A stretch of DNA of 64,000 bases from Taudactylus pleione (taxonomy: Eukaryota > Chordata > Amphibia > Anura > Myobatrachidae): the NCBI GenBank assembly GCA_031769625.1, contig JAUIMM010002003.1:186001-250000 (forward strand), given 5' to 3'. Within the stretch, counting starts at the first letter, position 1, and every line of letters begins with the position of its first letter. The notes under the pieces are model-generated. The model was not told where the DNA came from. It saw only the letters and a program-made list of their open reading frames with translations, and did not search any database. This document shows, one piece after another, positions 9,040-19,814 of this stretch. The position numbers were made by a program, and so were the translations under genes.

Positions 9040-10550
9040 GGTGCGGTGGCTGAATGGTCCTCTTTGGCCTATTCTCTGTCTCATTTCCCTGAACCAGTTC
9101 CTAAAGCTACCTGGGCTCAGGAGGCAATCCCTATGCTCCATCATACTATGTGTGGAACCTGGGGACTTTATGGTATCACTGGATATACAGGACGCGTGCC
9201 TACGGGTACTTACAGAGACCTTTACCTCAGCATGGACTGAGGTTTGCTGTATCACAGCACTTACGAGTTTTCGGGCTCTGCCTGTTGGGACTGCTCTCAG
9301 CCCCACAGGGGTTTACCAGCGTTTTGGATTTTCTGACAGTTCTTCTGTTCAGTATATCCCAATGCTCCTGTACCTTGATGGCCTCCTGCTCTTAGCAGGA
9401 TCACCGGGGTACTTTACAGCCGGGTCAGGTTGACTGTGGCTTCTTCAGGGTGCAGACGTTTAATCAATGGGGAAAAAGTCCTCCCTGCATCCCTCTCTGG
9501 GTATTCTTCACCTAGGAGCCCTGCTGGATTCTCAGAAACTGAGAATTCTTCTGGCGTAAGACGGCATCTCCACTCTTCCATTAGGAGTACATGGATGTCT
9601 GCGCAGTCGACATATGTCTTTACACTCTGGGATGCATGGTCCACTATTCAGTGTCTGCCTTTGGAAGGGTGGAATGGGCTTAGTTCCATTCCAGGCCTTT
9701 CCATAATTGGCTTATCTCCAGATGGAACAAGTTTTTTCTGTCTGATCACTGTTCAAACGATGATGCTCTCCCCGGAGGCAAGTCGGTCCCTTTTCGGGTG
9801 ACTATGGCCATCTCGTCCAGGGTATTCTTTGCTAAGGACAGTGTCTGGTTCGCATCCATTTCAGTGCAGTTGGATGTCTGTCGATTCCACCCTGTCAATT
9901 AACTTGGAACTTTAGCCTGTCTTGGGCCTTCACACTGGCATAGCCCTTGTTTCCCGGTGAACCTGAAAAAGTTCAGTCCGACAGGGTCAGAACAGTGGCT
10001 TCCTTTTTAGCAATACTGTTCGTTGGGTGGCAATGTCATGTATGTCATACCTTCGGACATTGTCTGAGGGTCTCCTCCCGACCATCTCGACAGTGTTCAT
10101 TTCAGGCGCTCTCCATTGGGAAGCTGGAGTCCTCAGCCGTCACGACGTGCATCCAGGGGACTAGTCTCTTCCCCCAAGAGAGGTTTCATCTCCTGGTGAG
10201 CAGGGGGGGGGTCCTCCTGAGGTGACCCTCATGGCCTTCTGACTCTATCACACTATGGTGTTACAGTCCAACTCTGTGGATTCTGAAGCAACCTTCAGTG
10301 ACTCTTTGTCGGTGAAGTGGTTCTTCCAATTTGCGTATCTGTGTTCTCCGGTCTCCATTCTTCCTCGAGGGAAGTGTTTCAATCGAGACGGCGATGCTTT
10401 CCTGCTGGTGGCTCCTGATTGCCCCAGATGTCAGGGGTACTTGGTTTTTCGGAGTCTCTCCATCGATACTCCATTCCTGATGCTTCACTGCCCAGACCTG
10501 TTGTCTCAGGGTCCTGGGGTTTGCCTTGGACCTGGGTAGTTTGTCTTTGA
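9040..10550 (+). pseudogene. Remnant RT-RNase H-Dam-like region of DIRS copy C
   Basis: Pieces in several frames match the polyprotein of copy A. These are GDFMVSLDIQDACLR (about 9162-9206), the catalytic box as YLDGLLLLAG (9371-9400; second Asp replaced by Gly) and SDSLSVKWFFQFAYLCSPV (about 10296-10352, the Dam-like part). Stops and frameshifts are frequent, so the gene is dead. Confidence 0.75.
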
Positions 10551-10599
10551 CTGCGTCCCTACAGTGGTCTTACGGCTTCCCTGGCTTTGTCATCGTTGG

Positions 10600-11585
10600 A
10601 ATGATTAGAGCACATGGATCAGCTTTTGCTGGGACCTACCACAAACTGTGGCAGCCATAATTCTTATGGTATTATACCTGTCGATATGATCCTCTGGGGT
10701 CCAGGATTTCCAGATATTCTGGCATTCCTTCCGGCTGGCTTGGGTTTCACCCTCGGCCTGGCCTTCCTGACAGTGCGGATCTCTACACTGTCAGTATGAT
10801 TAAGATATGGAATTGCTCCGCTCTGATATCCAGTTCATCCTTTGGAGTGTTTTCTGGATTATGCCTCGATTTGTCCTCCCTAGGGACTCCTTGGGAGTTA
10901 GTAGTGGTTCTTCATTAACTCCGGGGAAAGTTAATGGAACCGCTGGTTGTGATAGCCATTACATGGTCTATTGCTTTGGCTTTCTCTCTTTCTCTCAGGG
11001 AGTTTATATCACCAAGGTGAGTGTCGGAATTGGGAGCGTTCTCATGTGGCTCCCTCTTCTGGAGGGCATCTTGTCAGGGTGTAAGTTGCTCTCACCCTGT
11101 GTTTCTTCTTAGTGATTTTTAGGTTCCATATTATTCTGGAACTTATGGTGAGGCCATTCAGTCCCCAGTCCGCTCGGCTGGTGTGGCCTCATTGACTGTG
11201 GTCCGGCCTCTGTGGATTTATGTGATCCGTTCAGGTTCCTGACGGAAATCGGACTCCTTATTGGTGGTCTGAAATTTCTGGTTTTAACAGGAAAGGATGG
11301 CCGGCCTATGGCCAAATGTTGGCTGGACGGCCTTGTATGTCTTCTTCAGGGGCCTACCCATGGGTAGGCCTTTCTGTTGTTGATGCTTGTTTTTTTTTTT
11401 TCTCGGGCCATGTAACCCTCGTGGGTGGCTCGCTGTGGCGCCTTGGCTGTTTTGCCTTGCTAGATGGCCACGTGGTCTTCTGTCCACACCTTTTTAAGGT
11501 TCTAGGCATTGGTTTCCTTTGCCTCTCCGGATGCTTCCTTTTTGGCGGCGGATTCTCCTCTCAGCACAGGAGCGTCCCCTCCCTT
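10600..11585 (+). pseudogene. Remnant tyrosine recombinase of DIRS copy C
   Basis: Nucleotide-level similarity to the recombinase of copy A is clear at the 3' end: TGGTCTTCTGTCCACACCTT at about 11470, followed by GGCGGCGGATTCTCCTCTCA near 11542. The frame is broken throughout, and the catalytic boxes cannot be read in one frame. It ends just before the ICR. Confidence 0.7.
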
Positions 11586-11587
11586 GG

Positions 11588-11735
11588 TTGAACTGCTTTG
11601 GGACATCCCCAAGGTCAACCCTGTGGACCCCCTATGGACCCTGAAGTAGAAAACAAGAGATATGGTAAGAACTTACCTTTGTTATCTCTGTTTCTACGAA
11701 GTCCATAGGGTCCACAGGGCGCCCGCCCTGACGCA
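11588..11735 (+). repeat. Internal complementary region of DIRS copy C
   Basis: The first half is complementary to the left ITR at 6229-6275 and the second half to the right ITR at 11985-12056, both without visible mismatch. The second half holds ATGGTAAGAACTTACC, the near-palindrome found at this place in all copies of the family. Confidence 0.9.
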
Positions 11736-12056
11736 CCTGGCTTCGAATGGGCTGTGTGGCTGGTCACCGGTTTTCCGTCTCCCATTTCTGTGAGTATGGT
11801 TATCGAGTGTTCCAGTTTTCTCTCTCTTTTTCTCTCCTCCTCCGGCCTTTGGCTACTTACAAACTGAGGTGCCTCTGGCTTGGGGGTGGGGTTATAGGGA
11901 GAGTGGACCCAAGTGCATCCTGGGAGCTAAAAGCTTTAACTGCGTGGTGCCCGGATTTGGTTCCCAACCTATACCCCCAAGGTCAACCCTGTGGACCCTA
12001 TGGACTTCGTAGAAACAGAGATAACAAAGGTAAGTTCTTACCATATCTCTTGTTTT

Positions 12057-13329
12057 ACCACAGGTTTGCCAGTTTCCAACAACAGAAGCGTGGTCTTACA
12101 GAAAGCAATAGACAGGCTTCTGTCCATGAAAGTGGTAATCCAAGTCCCCAGTCATCAGAAGGGAAAAGAATTTTACTCCAGTCTTTTTGTCGTTCCGAAG
12201 CCGGACGGTTCGGTCAGACCCATTCTAAACTTAAATGCTCTCAATCCATACTTACAGATCTTCAGATTCAAGATGGAGTCTCTTCAGTCGGTAATTGCAG
12301 GCTTGGAGGAGGGCGAGTTCATGGTATCTCTAGATATCAAGGACGCCTATCTGCACATTTGGCCACTTCACCAGGCTTTCCTGAGATTCGCAGTTCAGGA
12401 TTCACATCTCCCAGTTTCAGGCCTTGCCCTTCAGCTTCTCTTCAGCCCCACGGGTATTCACAAAGGTTATGGCTGTGATGATGAGTCTCCTTCGGAAACG
12501 AGGAATCACTATTATTCCGTACCTGGATGACCTACTCCTGAAGGCGAATTCCAAGGATCAACTATTAGAGGACATCACCGTGATGCACAACCTCCTCATT
12601 TGTTATGGATGGATCCTGAATTTTCCCAAATCGCATCTGCAACTGACAGAGATTGCAGTTTTTAGGAATGATCATGGACACAGTGTCTCAACGGGTGTTC
12701 CTTCCCCAGGACAAAATAACTTCCATTCAGGAGATGGTGAGGTTGGTCCTTCGACGTCGGGCACCAGAAGTCGTGCGGCCATGAAGGAAGTCAGCAGGAT
12801 TCTGATCTGGGCGGAAAGCTACGCAAGGTCGATTTCGACAATCTTCATTCCGGGTGTCGAAAATTGGGAGGCAGATTACCTCAGTCGTCAGGATGTACAT
12901 CCAGGAGAATGGGCTCTACATCCACAGGTGTTTCAGCAGCTGGTCCAACGGTGGGGTCTTCCGCAGGTCGACCTCATGGCATCCAGGCAGAACCATCAAC
13001 TGCCTCTTTACTGCTCTCGAACAAGGGATCCACAAGCGGTGGCTGTGGATGCACTGTCAACACCATGGCGGTTCCAATTCATTTATCTGTTTCCTCCATT
13101 TCCCCTTCTCCCTCGAATCCTTCAACGCATCAAGAGGGAACAGGCCAGGGTCCTGCTGATGGCTCCGGACTGGCCTCGCAGAGCTTGGTACTCCAACATT
13201 CAGCTCCTGTTGGTAGACAATCCGTGGCCCTTACCACTCAGAGAGGATCTGCTCCTTCAGGGTCCTTTACTCTATCCAAACTTAAAGCAGCTACGTTTGA
13301 CGGCCTGGTTGTTGAAAGGGCCATCGTAA
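12057..13329 (+). pseudogene. DIRS copy B RT-RNase H-Dam-like polyprotein (frameshifted, internally deleted)
   Basis: The RT reads openly from 12057 to about 12400 (LPVSNNRSVV, then PILNLNALNPY, then SLDIKDAYLHI). It then shifts frame and continues from 12424 with the catalytic box IPYLDDLLLK (12526-12531 encodes Asp-Asp). Near 12660 and 12745 the frame is disturbed, and most of RNase H is missing: the piece with TDASLRGWG and LELRA in copy A has no counterpart here, a loss of several hundred bases. The last part reads through ENWEADYLSRQDVHPGEW into the Dam-like region, VDLMASRQNHQLP and FPPFPLLPR. The RT core is well kept but the polyprotein is not functional as a whole. Confidence 0.85.
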
Positions 13330-14331
13330 GACGTAAAGGGATACCTTCCAAGGTGATTCCTACGATGCTAAGAGCCAGGAAGGAAGTTACTTCCAAGCAT
13401 TACCATCGTATTTGGAGGGCATATGTAACCTGGTGCGAACGTAGAGTTCTGCCTTCTACGGAGTTCAGTCTTCCCAGATTTCTGCTTTTTCTGCAAGCAG
13501 GTCTCTCAGCAGGCTTTCGGTTGGGATCTCTGAAAGTACAAATTTCAGCACTGTTTTCTTCCAAAAGAAATTTTGGCCTTTATTACCGGATGTGCAAACT
13601 TTTCTGCAGGGTGTGGTTAGATTACAACCACCCTTTGTTCCTCCTACAGCTCCCTGGGACTTGGACTTTGTCCTGTCTTTCTTGCAGTCTTCGTTGTTCG
13701 AACCTTTGGAGTCGGTGGAATTGAAGTATCTTTCATGGAAGGTGATACTTCTGCTGGCTCTGGCTTCTGCCAGGAGGATGTCGGAGCTGGGAGCTTTATC
13801 ATGTCGTCCACCATATTTGGTATTTCATGAGGATAGAGCTGAGCTACGCACCAGAATGGATTTTCTGCCTAAGGTGGTTTCGGCCTTCCACATCAATCAA
13901 CCTATTGTGGTTCCGGTTCTTCCAGAGGATTCTCCTTCTTCTAGATCCTTGGATGTGATTAGAGCTCTTTGCATATATGTAGAGAGGACGGCAGCCGTTC
14001 GCAAGACAGATACTCTGTTTTGTATGATGCTGCTCGTCCGGGTTGGCCAGCTTCCAAACAGACACTGGCTCGATGGATTCGTCTGACCATACGACAGGCA
14101 TATTTGGCCTCGTCTAGAGAACCTCCATCTTCCATTACCGCACATTCCACTCGTTCAGTGGGTGCCTCGTGGGCGGCTGCTCGAGACGTTTCTATGGAAT
14201 CTCTATGCCGGGTAGCTACTTGGTCAGGACTGCATTCTTTTGTTCGGTTTTACAGATTTGACTTTGCGACTTCTGCAGTGCAATATGGTCGGTCTGTTTT
14301 GCAGGGTTCTCAGCGCTTTTCCCACCCGTGA
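13290..14331 (+). pseudogene. DIRS copy B tyrosine recombinase (frameshifted)
   Basis: The recombinase frame is open from 12864 across the end of the polyprotein to 13724. It shifts near 13560-13600, continues from 13592 to 14086, and finishes in a third frame from 13969 to the stop at 14331. Visible motifs are SARRMSELGALS (catalytic Arg, about 13767), AHSTRSVGASW (His-x-x-Arg, about 14142) and VRFYRFDF (catalytic Tyr, about 14243). All three catalytic boxes survive, but at least two frameshifts separate them. Otherwise the length and order match copy A. Confidence 0.82.
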
Positions 14332-14349
14332 TGGGAGCTCTCGGACGTC

Positions 14350-14455
14350 CCCACTGTCTTGAAGTCCTCCAGTGTCCCCTAGTGGATGAAGGAGAAAACA
14401 GGATTTTGGTACTTACCGATAAATCCCTTTCTCCAATTCCACAGGGGACACTGGA
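14350..14455 (+). repeat. Internal complementary region of DIRS copy B
   Basis: It reads ACTGTCTTGAAGTCCTCCAG through CTAGTGGATGAAGGAG (complement of the left ITR at 3405-3450). It continues without a gap into AAAACAGGATTTTGGTACTT through TCCACAGGGGACACTGG (complement of the right ITR at 14770-14826). This is the textbook DIRS arrangement. Confidence 0.92.
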
Positions 14456-14659
14456 CGCCCACCCCGCGCTGTTCTTCCTGCCACCTGTTATGCCTGTTAG
14501 CAACATGTTTGTTGTCTAGGGTGATGTTATGAATGTTAGAGACATGTTTGTCGTCTCTTGTTTCATTCTATTTTGCTTTGTTTTCACCTTTCAGTTATGT
14601 GTACTTTCGCCTCCTCTTCTGTCAATCTTTTTTTCTCTGCTCCCCTCGGGCTCGGTTCT

Positions 14660-14826
14660 AATACTGGCCTATAGGGGGGGTATAGAGGAGCTAGTCACAC
14701 TTCATTTAAATTTAAAGTGCCAGCTCCACTCAGCACCGTCTATACCCCACTGTCTTGAAGTCCTCCAGTGTCCCCTGTGGAATCGGAGAAAGGGATTTAT
14801 CGGTAAGTACCAAAATCCTGTTTTTT
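14660..14826 (+). repeat. Right inverted terminal repeat of DIRS copy B
   Basis: The outer half matches the ICR. The inner half, including TTCATTTAAATTTAAAGTGC at 14700-14719, is an inverted copy of 3475-3540 at the left end. GGTAAGTACC lies at 14802-14811. Confidence 0.88.
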
Positions 14827-15605
14827 AGCCTTAAAAAACTCTTTGGTTGCTTTTGCAGTATGCTTCGGGTCATTGTCCATTTGCACTGTGAAGCGCTGTT
14901 CAATGAGTTCTGAAGCATTTGACTGAATATGAGCATATAATATTGCCCGAAATACTTCAGAATTCATTCTGCTGCTTTTGTCAGCAGTCACATCATCAAT
15001 AAATACAAGGGAACCAGTTCCATTGGCAACCATACATGCCCACGCCATGACACTACCACCACCATGCTTCACTGATGAGGTGGTATGTTTTGGATCATGA
15101 GCAGTTCCTTTCCTTCTCTTCCCATCACTCTGGTACAAGTTGATCTTTGTCTCCTCTGTCCCAAGGATGTTGTTCCAGAACTGTAATGGCTTTTTTAGAT
15201 GTTGTTTGGCAAACTCTAATCTGGTCTTCCTGTTTTTGGGGCTCACCAATGGTTTGCATCTTGTGGTGAACCCTCTATATTCACTCTTGACTTTGACACA
15301 CATACACCTACCTCCTGGAGAGTGTTCTTGATTTGGCCAACTGTTGTGAAGGGGTTTTTCTTCACCAGGGAAATAATTCTTTTGTTATCCACCACAGTTG
15401 TTTTCCGTGGTCTTCCGGGTCTTTTGGTGTTGCTGAGCTCTCCGGTGCGTTCTTTCTTTTTAAGAATGTTCCAAACAGTTGATTTGGCCACACCTAATGT
15501 TTTTGCTATCTCTCTGATGGGTTTGTTTTGATTTTTCAGCCTAATGATGGCTTTCTTCACTGATAGTGACAGCTCTTTGGATCTCATATTGAGAGTCGAC
15601 AGCAA
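14827..15605 (-). pseudogene. Tc1 transposase of T1 (3' truncated, frameshifted)
   Basis: The N-terminal part (15605 down to about 15300) has a paired helix-turn-helix DNA-binding region, with IREIAKTLGVAKSTVWNILK and the GRPRKTT hook between its two halves. After a small deletion near 15300 the frame changes and runs on to the copy B junction. The catalytic domain shows NILGTEETKINLY where sister copies have WTDETKINLY, so the first catalytic Asp is replaced by Glu. The second Asp is present (MDNDPKHTAKA). The third acidic residue lay in the lost part. It is a DD34E enzyme that cuts and pastes the transposon at TA, and is dead here. Confidence 0.88.
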
Positions 15606-15947
15606 CTGATTCCAAATGCAAATGTTACACCTAGAATCAACTCCAGACCTTTTACCTGCTTAATTGATAATGAAATAACGAGGGAATAGCCCACACCTGT
15701 CCATGAAATAACTTTTGAGTTGATAGTCCCATTACTTTTGGCCCCTTAAAAAGTGGGAGGCACATATTGAAACTGTTGTAATTCCTACACCGTTCACCCG
15801 ATTTGGATGTAATTACCCTCAAATTAAATCTGAAAGTCTGCAGTTAAAGCACATCTTGTTTGTTTCATTTCAAAACCATTGTGGTGGTGAATAGAGGCCA
15901 AAATCTGAAAATTCTGGCAATGTCCCAATATTTATGGACCTGACTAT
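14827..15947 (-). mobile_element. Tc1-family transposon T1, truncated by DIRS copy B
   Basis: This is a minus-strand Tc1-like DNA transposon of the same family as 27238-28842 and 62597-63688. Its 5' end is on the right, where the terminal repeat reads AATATTTATGGACCTGACT at about 15928-15946. Its left side is cut within the transposase gene at the T-run where copy B is inserted. In the copy near 63090 the uncut sequence reads CCACTTTTTAGCC. The other half would lie to the left of copy A, outside the window. Confidence 0.9.
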
Positions 15948-16051
15948 GTCTGTCTGTTTTTTTTTTTTGTCTGAATTTTGGAGTGCAGTGACTTGTTTAT
16001 CTGTACTATCTGACTGCGTCCACTGAAATTCAGTGGGACCGTTTGGCAGTG

Positions 16052-17330
16052 ATGGCGGACAAACTGAAGGCCATCAGGGCAAACAATGCTACTATGGTGT
16101 TTTTTTTTGTGTGTGCCCAGTGTCACGTGAAATTGCCATGTGGAAAGTCTGACTCTGGGGCACTGTGTGCAGACTGTCACCAGGTGGCGCACAGGCGTCA
16201 TGAGGCACAACGTCCGCCTCAGAAGAGCCATCTTGGGCTCGGGCTATGGGTCTGTCACTTTCCGACTTGGTGTTGCTTATGACGCTTCAGTGGTAGGAAC
16301 GCTGCTGTGTCTGTTTCTGCCATATATGCTGCATCGCCAGCGGCCGCCTGTGCGGTACCACATCCAGTGCCCGACCCACCTTGGCTTCGTACAATGGAGC
16401 GCACTGCGGATTCAAGGAAGTTTCCTCTTGTATGGGACGCTTCTTTGAGGATCCTAAGCTGAGCGAGGCGCATAAGTGTCCTACTCATTCCAGGGGGACG
16501 TTAGATGTTTCGGAATCCGAGGAGGAGGTGAACTACTAGAAGAGGAAGTCCTCCCTTGAGGGGGAGAATCCAGAGCTCTCGTTGGGCCAAGGTGTGGAAG
16601 ACCTCTTACTGCGGTGTGGCAGTTGCTGGATTGCCTAGACTTTGATACCTATGCATAAGTGGTGGGCCCGTTCAAGCATTGACGCAAGAGGATTGTTTTT
16701 TTCCCTGCTTCCTCAGATCTCTTGGAAGGACCCGGACAAGAAATTCTTTCTCGCAAGTTTACGTCGCTGTACCCTTTTCCTCCGACCATATCACCAAGTG
16801 GGAGCAGCTTCCCAAGGTCGATGCAGCAATGACACATTTGGCTAAGTGCAGTGTTCAGCGTCCTTCAAAGACCCATTGGAAGTTTTTTTTGTATTGGCTC
16901 TGGGGTCGTCTGAACTTTGCTGGCCTCCGCATGGGTCACGGAGATATGTGCCGACAAGCTCGTTGCTGGAATTCAGGTTGACTTGTCCAGAGAAGCTTTA
17001 AAGGATTTGGCAGAACAGCTTCGTGGGGCAGCTTAATATGTGTGCGAAGCCGTCCAGGATGGTGCTCAGGTAGCATCCAGGGTTTCTGCTACGAGCATCT
17101 CGGCTCTAAGGGTACTCTGGCTCTGCGCCTGGGAGGCGGACGCAGACTCCAAGCATTACTTAGAATTTCTCCCCTTTGGTGGGGGGTTCTGTTTGGTGCT
17201 GAGTTAGACACAATTATTGCCCAAGCTACCAGGGTAAAAAGCACTTTCCTGCCTGTAATGGCCCAAAGACAGCAGGCACCACAGTTCCCGTGCTTTTCGC
17301 TCCTCCTTTCAAGGAAGGGCACATATTAGA
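16052..17330 (+). pseudogene. DIRS copy D1 gag-like remnant
   Basis: The start reads MADKLKAIRANNATM with ATG at 16052. It is followed by VCAQCHVKLPCGKSDSGALC and then ADCHQ: two CxxC pairs about 16 residues apart, as in the gag of copy B, which suggests a zinc-binding gag N-terminus. Later pieces include ISWKDPDKKFFL (about 16717) and LFGAELDTIIAQATRVKSTF (about 17189), homologous to LFGAELDKWISQATGGKSTF in copy B. Stops and frameshifts separate the pieces. Confidence 0.72.
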
Positions 17331-17468
17331 GGTCAGTCTGCCCGAGGCCAGTTTTTCCCTAGTAGGGGTTCCATTACTTGGAGCAGGTTCTCGGGTACTT
17401 GCAGGCGCTTGGGAGTCAAGGCTCTGGAGAAGCCTAGTGCCTGACTGGTCTCTGCCCACCAAGTCCAG

Positions 17469-18391
17469 TTGGGGGTGGGCGGACGTCTGTTCCAGTTCAG
17501 GGACCGGCGGGTGGCATCGACGACTGATGCTTGGGTGCAGGGCATCATCTCCCGAGGATGTGTCATCGACCTCCAGGGATCCGTCGCTGCAACGTTTTTT
17601 CACTACGGCCCTTCCCCGGGACACGAAGAAGTGACATTGGACCTGTTCATCAGTTCTTTGCTTGCGGTTGGAGGAGGAGTTCCATTTACGGCGTCGAACG
17701 GAAATGGGGATTCTACTCGCACCTCTTCCATGTTCGGAAGACCAACGGCACCTATCGCCCGATCTTGAATCTACAGGCCTTGAACTCCAGACTTTGGGTG
17801 GACTGGTACCGCGTGGAAGCTCTCCACTTGGTTATCCAGGGAATATCTGTCAATTAGCTTTTGGCCTCGCTCTACGTCCGGGACGCGTACCTCCACGTTC
17901 CTATTTGGTCAGATCATCATTCTCTCCTCAGGTTTGCAGTCAGCCCGGCACACTATCAGTTCCAGGCTCTGCCTTTCGGCCTGGCAACAGCCCCACGCGT
18001 CTTCACAAAGATCATGGCGGTTATGACGAGCCTGCTGCACAAGGACTGGATAACTTCAGTTGCATATTTGGACAATCTGCTGGTAAAAGCAGATTCAGCT
18101 TCCCAGTTGCAGGCCCATCTGCACCACACAGTGTGGGAGCTTCAGGATCACGGCTGGATCCTGAACGTCGGGAAGTCTCACCTCACACCTTGTCAGCGCC
18201 TGATGTTCCTGGGAGTCATCTTCGACACCCCTCCAACGAGTCTTCCTGCCCGAGTCGAAAGCCCACACCCTCCAGGATTTGGTCATGACTGTGCCCGTCC
18301 ATCCGGATGTGCATGAAGCTGTTGGGCACAATGGTCTCCACCTTCGTGACCATCCAGTACACCCGTTTCCACTCGCGGGAGTTAGACTGCC
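17469..18391 (+). pseudogene. DIRS copy D1 reverse transcriptase (frameshifted, 3' truncated)
   Basis: Pieces in two or three frames give the RT in order: VGGRLFQFRDRRVASTTDAW (17469 on), YRPILNLQALNSRLW (about 17752), then SLYVRDAYLHVPIW (about 17863) and FGLATAPRVFTKIMAVM (about 17976). The catalytic box is AYLDNLLVK, with GACAAT at 18071-18076, so the second Asp is Asn. The gene stops at about 18391 without an RNase H domain. Confidence 0.82.
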
Positions 18392-18713
18392 TAATTATTT
18401 GTGCTAGCAACATACCCTATACACATTGAATATATGTTGCAGTGATATGAGTATATGCTGTAGTGACTTAATTGCAATTAACGCAGTCTGTAATTCCTCA
18501 CATGTAGTTTGAATCCAGTGAAATTAGTTATAACATAGGCTAAGCTGCAATACTTAACATAGGAACCTGTGTATAATTTAGAACAATAACCTGCAGCTCT
18601 GCAACAGAGTTTTCAGACTCCTTGATGTAAACCGTAATAATGTAACAACGCTATGGTAAAATTCCCATGAGGGGAAACCAGGCTTCGTCTGTTGCAAATT
18701 AGCCAAACATATT
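18392..18713. other. Unassigned AT-rich interval
   Basis: I recognise no gene or element end in this stretch between the broken DIRS copy D1 and a MITE. It may be flanking DNA of the later D2 insertion. Confidence 0.4.
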
Positions 18714-18947
18714 GGGCCAAATGTAATAGGGTGAGAGTTCAGAAAATGAGTTTTCTCCACACTTTTTAAACTCTGCCAATGTAATAATCCGAGAACGCAA
18801 CAGAGCTAACTCGCATGTTTTTCAGACTATAAAAACTCACGATTTTAAAATCTCTCTGTTGATTTCCCATTTTGAAGATAAAATTTGACCAATGTGAGTT
18901 TACTGCTAAACTCTTTTTCTAAACTCTCACCCTATTACATTTGGCCC
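18714..18947. mobile_element. Palindromic MITE, copy 1
   Basis: The terminal inverted repeats are GGGCCAAATGTAATAGGGTG at the left and CACCCTATTACATTTGGCCC at the right, which are complementary. The rest is also largely self-complementary (TTTGACCAATGTGAGTTTAC and related blocks). A second copy is at 38211-38453. There are no coding frames. Confidence 0.88.
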
Positions 18948-18997
18948 ATAGTGTCAAATGACAATTCATTATTCTCAATACTTACTAATCTTTAATG

Positions 18998-19182
18998 CAG
19001 GGGTACCCCACCGCAGTCCTCAAGGCACACTAACAGTCCAGGTGTTGGGGATAGCCATACTTGAGCAGAAGTGACTTAATTAGTACCTCAGTTATTTTGA
19101 TTTAACCATCTGTACTCAATCATGGAAATCATTAAAACCAGGACTGTTAGTGTGCCTTGAGGACCGAGGTTGGGAATCACTG
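18998..19182. mobile_element. hAT-type MITE with 8-bp target duplication
   Basis: The ends are CAGGGGTACCCCACCGCAGT and GGTTGGGAATCACTG, with an inner inverted match GTCCTCAAGGCACACTAACA to TGTTAGTGTGCCTTGAGGAC. The flanks are CTTTAATG (18990-18997) and CTTTAAGG (19183-19190), a 7 of 8 match, as expected for hAT transposition. It is related to 50888-51072 and to the fragment at 62470. Confidence 0.88.
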
Positions 19183-19814
19183 CTTTAAGGGAACGCTAAT
19201 GTGTGTACCTCCATGAAACTGAGACACACACACTGAACAGACATTTAAAGATATACTGATCTGAAGCACTAGGGTTGAAATAATTATTTAGTCTGGGCTG
19301 GAGGACACTGGATCATGTGGGGGTTGTAGGTGGGAAGGTGAGGAGCTGGCACTTAACTGTAACTTTAAACTCAAGCTCCTCCCCTCTGCAACCCCATGAC
19401 ACCAGTGTAATTTAAGTGCCTGAGGAAGGAAGGCACGTTGTAGAGGGGCTGCTTTCTCCTTTCTCATAAGAAGTACACCACTCCTCGTAAGTTTGCAGCC
19501 CTTTACCCGCTCCCGCCGGAGCAGGTCGCCAAGTGGGAACTACCTCCGAAGATGGATGCGGCGTTGGCTCGTTTGGCCAAGCACACTGCTCTTCCGGTCC
19601 GGGGGGGGGGGCTTCCTTTAAGGATCCATTGGACAAAAAGTTGTAAAGATGCCTTCGGAACATTTTTATTGGCTCTGGAGTAGTTATTCGCCCGTTGATG
19701 TAATCTGCATGGGTCTCTCGAGCCATGGAGAAGTGGGCTGACAAATTAGTTGCAGGCCTTCACGGTGACTTACCCAGAGAGGAGTTGCTGGAATTTGTAG
19801 AATAGATTCGTGCG

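Larger units (their letters stand above)
6229..12056 (+). mobile_element. DIRS copy C, complete but with dead genes, nested in copy B
   Basis: This is a full-length DIRS element of the copy A family with both ITRs and an ICR. The left ITR (6229-6290, starting CTACTTCAGGGTCCATAGGG) matches the complement of the ICR first half (about 11590-11650) over 45 bp with no difference that I see. The right ITR (about 11985-12056) matches the ICR second half over about 68 bp, again with none. By contrast the interior has no long open frame: gag, RT, RNase H and recombinase are all recognisable only in scattered pieces. It interrupts copy B in a T-run, with no clear target duplication beyond shared Ts. 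Confidence 0.92.
12057..14826 (+). mobile_element. DIRS copy B, right part
   Basis: The RT resumes here after the copy C insertion, followed by a shortened RNase H, the Dam-like domain, the recombinase, the ICR (about 14350-14455) and the right ITR (about 14660-14826). The ICR is the complement of the left ITR joined directly to the complement of the right ITR. I see one difference in about 60 bp on the right side. The element ends in the T-run 14821-14826, inside a Tc1 transposase gene. Confidence 0.92.
15949..18391 (+). mobile_element. DIRS copy D1 (third DIRS family, left part of an old copy)
   Basis: This old DIRS copy starts, as seen here, at the Tc1 T1 end and is broken off at about 18391 in the RT-RNase H region. 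It contains gag and RT of the same family as D2 (19287-23482). Its own ends are not in view. The piece 23520-24189 continues the same family after a gap of about 260 bp in alignment and may be its other half. The T1 element probably inserted in its gag leader. These links are inferred from order and orientation. Confidence 0.75.
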
